DNA of 23,037 nt from an uncultured Peptoniphilus sp. (GTDB lineage Bacteria; Bacillota; Clostridia; Tissierellales; Peptoniphilaceae): assembly GCA_947254665.1 (NCBI GenBank), contig CAMYEJ010000002.1:1-23037 (forward strand), in the 5' to 3' direction. The notes under the pieces were generated by a model. The model searched no databases and was not told the DNA's origin. It worked only from the letters and a program-made list of their open reading frames with translations. A program made the position numbers and the translations under genes. Of this stretch, positions 12,001 to 15,443 are shown one piece after another (the first letter of the stretch is position 1; every line of letters starts with the position of its first letter).

Positions 12001-15000
12001 CATTAGTAGGAGCTAAATTTAGATTAATTAGACTTGGAACTGCTGCTGATTCTGACTCTGACTCAGCTTCTGACCAAACAAAAAAAATAGACGGTTTATA
12101 TGGAGCAACATCTGAAAATCTAATAGAAACTGCTACAGCAACAGTAGCTAAGAAAGATGCAGTAGAGCCAGTAGTTAAAAATGGAAAGGTTCTTAGCCTA
12201 GATCCAGTAAGAGTAGGAGCTACCAAGATTTTTGGAGAAACTATTTCAAACGCTATGGTCACTGTAACCTTCCCAGGAAATAATAAAGTTGAGGTTAAGA
12301 CTCCAAATTCAGGTAAATTTACTGTAGACGTGCCAAGAGATCTTGTTCTAAAAGAAAATGACACAATTACTGCAAGCATCGATGAAGAGGGAGTTGCTAT
12401 CTTTGATAAACTTCCAATAGGTAACTACATCCTAGAGGAAATAAAATCTCCAGACGGCTATAAGAGTAATGGACAAAAATGGAGATTTACAGTAGGTGGT
12501 GAAGGGCTAGACCCATATGTAAATGACACAAGCTCTGGTGGAGTTGATTTAACAGATAAATTTAGCCTAGGAGAGCCAGAGATTAGGGTTCAAAAAACAC
12601 TGGATAATGATAAGACAGATACAAAAAATTCAGTCCACCCACACAAGGCTCAAAGTATAGGAATCACTGCTAAGTTTACAGTGCCATTAAATCAGGAAAT
12701 AAATCCAGGCGATTACTTCAAAGTTAAACTTTCAGATTCAATAGACCTATATGGTATTTACAAAGATAAACCATTGGGTAGTTTGGACATCTTTGCTGAT
12801 GGTGTAGGTACAGTAGCCAAGGCTAAGTATGATAAGACAACTAACACAATCACCTACACATTTACAGAATATGCAAGGACCTATAAACTTACAGAACTTA
12901 AGACAAACCTAGCAACTTGGATAAATCTTGATAAAATTAAGAAATCTACTAAAAAAGTTGAGGTTGGTATAGGACTCGGAGATCAAGTTTCGAAGATTAA
13001 GAATTATGATGTAGAATATGATATTCCAAGCGAAACATCACACCACCCATACGAGATTACACAATCATGGAACACTTGGTATGGAACTCAATACGAAACT
13101 TATAGTTACTGGCACAATCTAACTGGTAAAATCACTGAGATGGATAAGGCAACAGGAGAATTCACCCAATACTACTACATCAATAGGATGAAGGAAGATG
13201 GATATCCAAATTGGACTTTCCGTTACAATCCATATAGCTCAGACAATACAAATACTAAAAAGTTGAACTATGCTAATGTTAGAATTATGAAATTAAATAA
13301 TAATGCTAACATAGAAAACTCAATGCCAGAATCCTTTGCTCTTGATGTGAATAATGATACTAATCTTACAGAGATACTAAATCAAAGATTTGATAGGATG
13401 GGTGTAACAAACTTCAACTTTAGTAAAAATAAAAATTCAGGAAGTAGTTCAACTGACTCTTATATAGTAGAAGTTAAGGGTAAGATTCCATTATCTGAAA
13501 TAAAAGATTTTCATTCAGTTGGTTCAATTATAGTCGGAGGAAGGACTATCGTAGCTAGATGGGATTTGGCTAGATTTGCTGACAATAAGGCTGTGGCTAG
13601 TGCCCAACTAATTATCCAAGCTATAAACCCTAAGAATGAAATCAAATTTAGAAAGACAGACTACAAAGGAACCAGTCTAGCTGGTGCTAAATTTGCTCTT
13701 TACAAGAAAAATGGTGAAAGCTGGCAAGAAGTAGAAAAGAGTGAACAAACTACAAAAGAAGATGGTTTGGTTTCCTATGAAAAACTAGCTCCAGGAGATT
13801 ATGCCCTATTCGAAAAAGAAGCTCCACCAGGATACAACAAGATAGAAGGGCATATAGAAGAGTTTAGCGTAGGACAAAATGGTGAAATTACAAGATCTGT
13901 AGACAAAAATAAACCAGTTGGACAAGCTGGATCTTCAAACACTGGTGCAACAGAAGAAAAAGTAAGTGAACCAGTCGGATCTGAACCTATAGATGTAATA
14001 AACTACAAGAACATTGAATTTATAAAAATTGACTCAATTGACGGAAGTTCGCTAAAAGGTGCCGAATTTAAAGTTCTTTATAAAAAAGAAGAAAAAGATA
14101 AATACAAGCCTATCAAAGTTTATGAAAAATCTTCTAGTGGAGATAATATCGAAAAAGATATGACAGTTACATCTGGAGAAGATGGTAAATTTAAGTTAGA
14201 CAAAATTTATAAAGATGGATACTACGCTTTAGAAGAAATCAAGGCTCCAGAAGGCTACTCTAAGATGCCAGGATATATAAGAGAATTCTTGCTTTTAAAA
14301 GGAAAAGTACTAGTTAAAGAAAAAGATCCAATACAATCAAGTTTATCAAGAGGCGCAAACGGTAAGATTACAAGCCAAGTTCTATCAGTGGATAAGGATA
14401 AAAACACATTTACTCAAAGAATAATAATAAATCCAAAACATGATACGATGACCATTCCAGAAGCTAATTCATTCCTAAGAATTATAGAAAATCGATGGGA
14501 AATACCTAAGGAAACTGGAAAGACCGGTGGTAAGGTAAAAGTTGCTATTTTAAAGAAAGATAATGCAGAAGGATTTAAGACTAAAATAGAAGATTTGACC
14601 ACAGAAGACTATCACGAATATTACGCAGAAACCTATGGTAAAGTTGGTGAAAATATCGGATCTAGATATTCACTAAGAAAATTCTTAGGTAAAGGAATCG
14701 AAACAGGAGATATCTCTACCACAGATACCATAGTCGTAGAATATACTGGTAAGCTAAAAAAAGAAAGTATAAATAAAGACAATACTTCATTGCCAGTAGA
14801 ACAAAAAGCGGATGTAATTTTAGGCCTAGAAGTAATAGATGAAGTAAATTACACCCTTGATATTGGAAATTTAGCTAGCAAAGGTCCAGTATATGTAGAT
14901 ACTGATAAGTATAATCTAAGACCAATCGAAGTGGAAAATCGTAAGGCGGAATATCCTCACACCGGTGGTATGGGTACATTCATATTCACCTGTGTTGGGG

Positions 15001-15065
15001 CATCGCTTGTTGGACTTGCTTATTTAAGCTACAGGAGAAGAAGGGGGCTGGTTTTCGATGAATGA
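75..15065 (+). CDS. Giant LPXTG-type wall-anchored adhesin, putative pilus tip protein (4996 aa)
   Basis: Secreted surface adhesin. The start is fixed by AGGAG at 62-66, 8 bases ahead of the ATG. A signal peptide (residues 1-31, cut after ASA) lacks a YSIRK motif. Order: Pro/Gln/Asn-rich spacer (45-105), Ig-like domain (about 104-190), acidic spacer (200-345), beta-rich unassigned head (385-915), SpaA/Cna-B domains near 919, 1197, 1716, 1827 and 2161, vWA-like region (2530-2820), five InlB-type repeats (2927-3348), SpaA domains near 3391, 3801, 3961, 4521 and 4643, then YPHTG (4960-4964), a membrane helix and RRRR. All ten SpaA domains keep the Glu of the YxLxE box. About seven N3-like modules alternate with them. 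Only one Cys was found, in the C-terminal helix. The frame is open throughout. A tip role is inferred from the vWA domain and gene order; a free wall adhesin is the alternative. A GATAAT at 43-48 could be a -10, but no good -35 is seen. Confidence 0.9.
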   Translation: MKSLSKRAISLILAVLMIMDVFAPVVVLASADSPHNNVRVLDEVPESETNSQNNDILIPATQQTNPEEDTLVPAEVPAQNPSQNSSQKPAQKPVQNKSTPNQLYKSWTLVNPGKTTFAKGDILDLSKISVRVTKMDGKVVTFSYIDLLKDTNFDVIENIGSRTNLQPGKGSVTLVGPNLNPITINIVVNDSTDKLQGTNSNDELVPAIDPQAKEENDELVVAENPNDKKTNIIEGNEQNSPEKDKQTEENKLAEEVLKGNIFDQVLGKDTENLLGLKLNPLGAENLAGMDEVERIMAMLRAEIPTEQTQEEIDAGLIMIQPMNQTIQEEPISPVFLRSAFRSTGLFEAASFNVDQNQGLEISGEEISEPVGAGQGTELTEAEKKNLDGKKFTVMTRFETSNAAGAIQPYQYFDIHLDNKLKVNNLSELQPLYYQGRVIASPQYIANENKIRYNIQGTIPENIRLPLNIPVDYNTANIKLDSDGTFTVTNKVSGLGVKAPKDLVPQKVDKDGNLAGSIIEPGRGDVPELIEADDKSYKVDIGAYGIPVVENGVLKGFNWKAEVASTVNLNGIDFKVNFTTVKGSGLGEIQNLAMNGANVTAISNNLKNKLGIVDSVHYSPTQKDGKTITYTFYTPVTSVQETYMLDINAMASDKVGAKRVVGTQGYSKEKIAVLTPNRVGMNNRTSILGEFTSENAAKWTVTDQVSTGDDGKLPLVSRSLGGNQTLNTAKVAVYGIDTTKGSSTYGQMVVKSAETIINPAAIPGAETNPATAQPVGTIAAYEYTTDLPQQNTSAYTLGGVAISKYQDIRVDQNWGLDPGATIPAQTINAVDPNNPKNVLGTTTLKAETDTQKTTRQFSIPNVKVWNIDNGIATRIQPAIKQDLPKDLNGYQYTENYNYYKPDLNEYYIHNRGVKGETKKSGNFKLRLVEEDGKTPIPGATFRLFRGAEVVTDGKGEAEFKNISKGVYYLTEVQALAGYKLVEDTKIIVDDNGKVKATGPDSTQIGDDSATQYFKDDKYPLFMNLRSFAIKENDGKVTTYIYLKPDEGGGTNQDTRLNITGYYNANLNVEVYDVDPSRRPGLNQAMDIQSGVEKNIGGPALNQPNTYPIKGEYDVYESFTGKTGYQIKIPYKRFGTNWGFLVKVTGTPSSNDGKISYDWLVDNNAPGNNSKIQKTITPADPNVVNETTILVKNKKFETKPIEVIKVDSKKNPLGGATFVLKNSANGEVLKTVVSNAKADENGKGKGKVDFGKMPQGDYTIEEIAGPEGYIESQLVFDVHVDEASQVTYTPRFKDGVGTPVPGVDYWIEDEIVKDTETKVPVVTVDQSMKLSENNFGETGIKPGVWEAYRYESYTYKANIKLKSSEPGKRFEIQFDPNLDFTQYVNKFPEIKSNGQVIAKPYFNYDTNLLTYVFTEASGSGEVIFDLVIDGVIPSKFYAKNSGDYEFINIVAPGQDNVKGNQLDRVRVKAFYEDYDSHPNGNSPTQAYYFRDVYQGEDGKWYVKAIAYYNAKANLVGSTRMAARTLSFNWMSTNWSPTNIATWVGNGNMPAFELQNVKVYSVQPTVDKYGYKTNEPYMPLSMGVRPENDPRIYRLELNQNINGQYVYNRQGTIAITFDPNQIHSTGSIAGSRPLKIDMPAISKNNEGYVIDQTFKVTDLNKFRTMYRAFIMQNSSDKNSLKSAFASKVNVNEATAEQNKKEIPKFYKQKVMVSNEEYVPTSFRIRKYNEADSSKTLEGAIFTLTDPKTNKTISKTTSSDGYLTFDKLQPGVYRLEETKAPKDFIKSDKRWLVNVAKDGVVTITEVGFNTYGTSIIGKELVLDVANKPEGQDFVVYKKGDTGKPLEGATFTIKKKDGENYTEVGTGKSNTSGLVEFKKSTGENLKLTDGTYILEETEAPTGYKKLDKKWVLVVGKNKVEVHDYIEGPKEETNETANKSLLKENGTHWVNVAKRSPAKFNGLNDPRWRGYVDNSPVPYKMGTRIVGINTTGKYVIQRFVINPEAKQMGQSKVQIHKQPLWVNNMDWYSGTESYKIFELDKEVTENVEDIKLENYIAKELNVTATKAEKQGEVPKRMELNLPATDKPIIIDVKVPYKSESAGVGLGMDYWENVGTANEKVYWKPDFYESVKDIPVGDEVTSNTQAGNIVGAYISEGSLDVTNVKNKHRFEFTKVRETELDGLSGATFKLTGTKPVTETKWGKSDDEGKVSFEGLLPGTYKLEEHGAPQGYESSNTDWTVTIQDDGKIYIKDNNPTNTVENKDPEAQWQKVDVANSTMINKSDSVRDEYKQIADQKIKTHIVEINKATKRIRQVYVLNRLTEKLLDPTLELHSYPEKWDITTENTKVISVAEVEKSASPENLGKIGANVQYSTNIISKNNHTRLVISPKITGEKTIAVVIETDLKDQPEIGGIGTGMDYDNQGNKYWGAEQYTDINNFKLYPVANPTVDKNTKLIVDKATGEKPTPMARSAEEEGTSLSNTVALTANEDVSSVTSLSTALRSRFFRSVGGLEIGDKIVGTAVGAASTDAIDYSVESNNANITVSAGAVNTSDGTRDISVKITPKTKQTGVNKSHWVLLIDRSQDYSNKNNLDNNINKFLTDLRAKANTEGAEVYLSIIEYSGNAPKANKVLLSNTNIKDLDDARQYSYDMGTLEPTQFYGQYNLKEENVTVRDYLSRVGIDKRNGGIVDGGDRLKNVVAQNLSNLTSDSYDNKYVIDFANFEANQAKKPGLHSPSFEQYEALWSFKEKGYERVYTHVDQTTTELTDNGQKFRKYINDNSEYKVFDQTQKYTIRNKPNWQKASNFAPYVQKGLLDGILNDKKNFESQGAGESLLKNATVDIGLNDKVKLQLYKIIQNNQTVQSNPNPMSNSLNFNNISLGIGDSLEFKYRIGLDQDAQNNTDLPIHSTMTYKPDENSNPINLDNGMITRRNTQGYSITFDQMTNGNVTATKTSDIGEGESITLTAHPKQGYKLAKLYMDGNSVQALNNEFNFNMPANNVRVSAVFEATSQEPTTYDVTVYGYIYNGKVTPNKTKAKAGEEVTLTIEPKSGYELKTLYYNDEITGDNIPITDNKFTMPKSNVRINATFERKSQPQPQKYSITTSVREGKGTLTADPTSQEEGKPVTITVKPDEGYEIGQVTANGTNVARLLDQNGQYTFYMEAKNVSVIANFNKIEVVPAKSYAVGVDTNNNGKKVVVYTRTAPGKSEAGKLVEFTVTPFDDYVITDVWVQKSDGTGKLEGLTLNDSKTKGSFTMPNQAVTIYANAQYVQPPQGTYLVGINPNITGGSVTTDPRRPYPNTKVRIKATPNQGMSLDSLSVTKRNSGNVEVQYDNQGPYFMMPSEDVTVFAKFTEGQGPTPDPGGGQVEPDDNELGYLIYDPSNPKNIIKKEAKLTNRRAGLELKIFKKDVVGRTLEGGEFKLIKTEKDYKTPVKDFKALTAVSGLDGRILFKDKDNQPVKLQKGYYVLEEIKPPLGYKKASSKWKIEVKDDQGRMHATYYGPTTTPSQYLLSKKSKIQDDTTGTNLAIRTASKITHIDPDAKTFVQRVIIDLRGYNKNDKVNVQITPKYKRVEKDRPGVKPDTIEEGLKTAYRTTYKISNPAKTLDTDYILGYYDLSKPGVSMVNTARWRPFDWGFDEDQLNLDPGEVYFIDIEGYYDESLVSGMAVNEKDVNGNPVAPHKNTKIKKEDLTKLEMDIKFYEGARNFYQAVYNEETKQIEWNTFPKASYQAGAAELAKTKPEGWSNKPYNDRYQNWVGLDGGKIDPALDNATLIKTLSTSADISDLYTTDKPEDELDIPKEGLDIINDEETYNITFSKHGRDGEKSDGWESNGKKVTENRLEGAIFKLQQYIQNDYVDVPGSYVSSAFNGYFGFRGLKPGRYRLVEVEAPKGYRPIRDAILYMTVAYEEPKTNVETGDITPGRGKITLEYDNGNGIIEYNPAATNVEHGQLVDYVTSATAKNMGKIINEKPGQGKVRINKQDGDGKPLVGAKFRLIRLGTAADSDSDSASDQTKKIDGLYGATSENLIETATATVAKKDAVEPVVKNGKVLSLDPVRVGATKIFGETISNAMVTVTFPGNNKVEVKTPNSGKFTVDVPRDLVLKENDTITASIDEEGVAIFDKLPIGNYILEEIKSPDGYKSNGQKWRFTVGGEGLDPYVNDTSSGGVDLTDKFSLGEPEIRVQKTLDNDKTDTKNSVHPHKAQSIGITAKFTVPLNQEINPGDYFKVKLSDSIDLYGIYKDKPLGSLDIFADGVGTVAKAKYDKTTNTITYTFTEYARTYKLTELKTNLATWINLDKIKKSTKKVEVGIGLGDQVSKIKNYDVEYDIPSETSHHPYEITQSWNTWYGTQYETYSYWHNLTGKITEMDKATGEFTQYYYINRMKEDGYPNWTFRYNPYSSDNTNTKKLNYANVRIMKLNNNANIENSMPESFALDVNNDTNLTEILNQRFDRMGVTNFNFSKNKNSGSSSTDSYIVEVKGKIPLSEIKDFHSVGSIIVGGRTIVARWDLARFADNKAVASAQLIIQAINPKNEIKFRKTDYKGTSLAGAKFALYKKNGESWQEVEKSEQTTKEDGLVSYEKLAPGDYALFEKEAPPGYNKIEGHIEEFSVGQNGEITRSVDKNKPVGQAGSSNTGATEEKVSEPVGSEPIDVINYKNIEFIKIDSIDGSSLKGAEFKVLYKKEEKDKYKPIKVYEKSSSGDNIEKDMTVTSGEDGKFKLDKIYKDGYYALEEIKAPEGYSKMPGYIREFLLLKGKVLVKEKDPIQSSLSRGANGKITSQVLSVDKDKNTFTQRIIINPKHDTMTIPEANSFLRIIENRWEIPKETGKTGGKVKVAILKKDNAEGFKTKIEDLTTEDYHEYYAETYGKVGENIGSRYSLRKFLGKGIETGDISTTDTIVVEYTGKLKKESINKDNTSLPVEQKADVILGLEVIDEVNYTLDIGNLASKGPVYVDTDKYNLRPIEVENRKAEYPHTGGMGTFIFTCVGASLVGLAYLSYRRRRGLVFDE
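381..645 (+). other. N-terminal bacterial Ig-like domain of the giant adhesin
   Basis: Residues about 103-190 read as a small beta domain with the pattern K-T-T-F-x-K-G-D-x-L-D-L-S followed by VRVTKMDG. This resembles the 'KtxYkkGdxLDLsGlxVtvtYxDG' pattern of bacterial Ig-like domains in surface proteins. It is flanked by low-complexity Pro/Gln and Asp/Glu/Asn spacers, one of which repeats NDEL(V)V/PA twice (near residues 200-225). Assignment is by pattern only. Confidence 0.45.
1230..2831 (+). other. Unassigned beta-rich head region of the giant adhesin
   Basis: Residues about 385-918 contain no SpaA boxes, no Cys and no collagen-like or obvious short repeats. The sequence alternates polar and hydrophobic residues as in stacked beta domains, and lies between the N-terminal spacer and the first SpaA domain, the usual place of a ligand-binding head. 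I do not recognise a family. A thioester adhesin domain is excluded because it needs Cys. Confidence 0.4.
7660..8550 (+). other. von Willebrand A-like domain with degenerate MIDAS
   Basis: Residues about 2530-2820. The segment SHWVLLIDRSQDYS (D at residue 2573, base 7791) follows a strand-rich lead-in and matches the first beta strand plus MIDAS loop of vWA domains in Gram-positive tip pilins. The canonical DxSxS is DRSQD here, so the second Ser is Asp. A long insertion with helical and aromatic stretches follows (residues 2640-2790), then a beta domain (near 2815-2925) like the one that follows vWA in other pilus adhesins. Family assignment is by motif and context. Confidence 0.6.
8853..10118 (+). 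repeat. Five tandem InlB-type (divergent B-repeat) domains
   Basis: Five protein repeats of about 80-90 residues at 2927-3005, 3007-3088, 3089-3171, 3173-3263 and 3266-3348 of the giant adhesin. Each has an opening strand (YSITF, YDVTV, YSITT, YAVGV, YLVGI), a G-x-V/T turn, a P-x-x-G-Y/M box and a closing 'F-x-M-P-x-x-(N/D)-V' box with A-x-F. This is the pattern of divergent InlB B-repeats. The copies are well diverged at DNA level, so they are old rather than freshly amplified. They sit directly after the vWA region and probably act as a stalk. Confidence 0.75.
11956..12530 (+). other. SpaA domain interrupted by a nested Ig-like domain
   Basis: A SpaA domain opens at residue about 3961 (VRINKQDGDGKPLVGAKFRL) and closes at about 4103-4125 (VAIFDKLPIGNYILEEIKSP). 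Between them lie about 110 extra residues (about 3989-4100): an SDSDSDS-containing linker, then a second beta unit with the pattern G-x-T-I-S-N-A-x-V-T-V-T-F-P and V-D-V-P, typical of a bacterial Ig-like repeat. The outer domain keeps its Lys and Glu box. Confidence 0.6.
12585..13640 (+). other. MSCRAMM-like N2/N3 domain pair in the giant adhesin
   Basis: Residues about 4171-4315 read like an SDR-type Ig domain: a pGDyFkvkLsd strand, GTVAKAKYD, then TYTFTEYA at residues 4260-4267. That closely matches the TYTFTDYVD motif of the N2 domain in staphylococcal fibrinogen-binding MSCRAMMs. It is followed by an N3-like module (about 4330-4520) with 'GKITEMDKATGEFTQYYYINR'-type strands, here split by a short Asn-rich loop. 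This is the only place where an N2-like domain precedes an N3-like one so clearly. Confidence 0.5.
14952..15065 (+). other. YPHTG cell-wall sorting signal
   Basis: Residues 4960-4964 read YPHTG, followed by GGMGTF, a hydrophobic helix (FIFTCVGASLVGLAYL) and the basic tail RRRRGLVFDE. This is the three-part sortase signal with Tyr instead of Leu at the first position. Confidence 0.9.
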
Positions 15066-15119
15066 TTACAAAGATAACCAGAGGTACCCTCCGTGATGGC
15101 GGTTGGAAAATGCAGTTGT

Positions 15120-15134
15120 GAGGACTGAATCCTC
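15120..15134 (+). other. Small hairpin after the giant adhesin gene
   Basis: GAGGA (15120-15124) and TCCTC (15130-15134) form a 5-bp stem with a 5-base loop. No T-run follows, so it is not an intrinsic terminator. No convincing terminator is seen between the giant gene and the backbone pilin. Confidence 0.35.
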
Positions 15135-15137
15135 GGA

Positions 15138-15180
15138 GGTTATACCCGTTCGACTCGCTGACGCTCGCTCAGGGTGACAG
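15138..15180 (+). repeat. Dispersed intergenic repeat, solo copy A
   Basis: Carries TATACCCGTTCGACTCGC followed by CTCAGGGTGACAG. The same block recurs at 19440-19481 and 22999-23037 on this strand, and on the opposite strand at 19223-19386 and 22425-22490. No partner arm in inverse orientation is seen nearby, so this copy looks like one end left alone. Confidence 0.8.
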
Positions 15181-15232
15181 CAGTTGCATGGGTTACTTAA
15201 GGAAACCTAACGGAAAACAACAAAATAATAAC

Positions 15233-15422
15233 AAGGGCGGTGGCGAAACATCGTCACTGCTCCTTGGATAAATGGAAAGAATAAGATGACGGGACACGAT
15301 AAATCCCAAGATGTAAGGAATATTTGGTCGATGACCATTTATATATGGGCGCTGGGACCCTAACCCAGTTTAATTAAGACGAAAGTCTTAGATGTAAAAT
15401 GGGAACTGGGACCCAATCCCAG
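15233..15422 (+). ncRNA. Structured leader upstream of the backbone pilin (hairpin series)
   Basis: Hairpins in order: AAGG plus GCGGTGGCGA pairing with TCGTCACTGC plus CCTT around an AACA loop (15233-15265, 14 pairs with one bulged T); GGGA/TCCC (15291-15307); TGGTC/GACCA (15325-15337); CTGGG/CCCAG with a 7-base loop (15352-15368); TAAGAC-GAAA-GTCTTA (15375-15390); and a second CTGGG/CCCAG with a 7-base loop (15406-15422). The last ends 9 bases before the AGGAG of the pilin. I recognise no known riboswitch class. It could be a 5' regulatory leader, an mRNA-stabilising element or processed RNA. The pairing is seen in the sequence; function is inference. Confidence 0.45.
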
Positions 15423-15443
15423 AAAAAACACAAGGAGTTTATT

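Noticed and set aside
503..14602. Many minus-strand frames of 60-174 residues opposite the giant gene
   Set aside because: Ser/Phe/Leu-rich shadows caused by the A-rich codon use of the + strand gene; no ribosome sites or recognisable domains.
15233..15422. Known riboswitch (such as cyclic-di-GMP class I) ahead of the pilin
   Set aside because: The conserved core blocks I know for that class are not present in order. Left as an unassigned structured leader.
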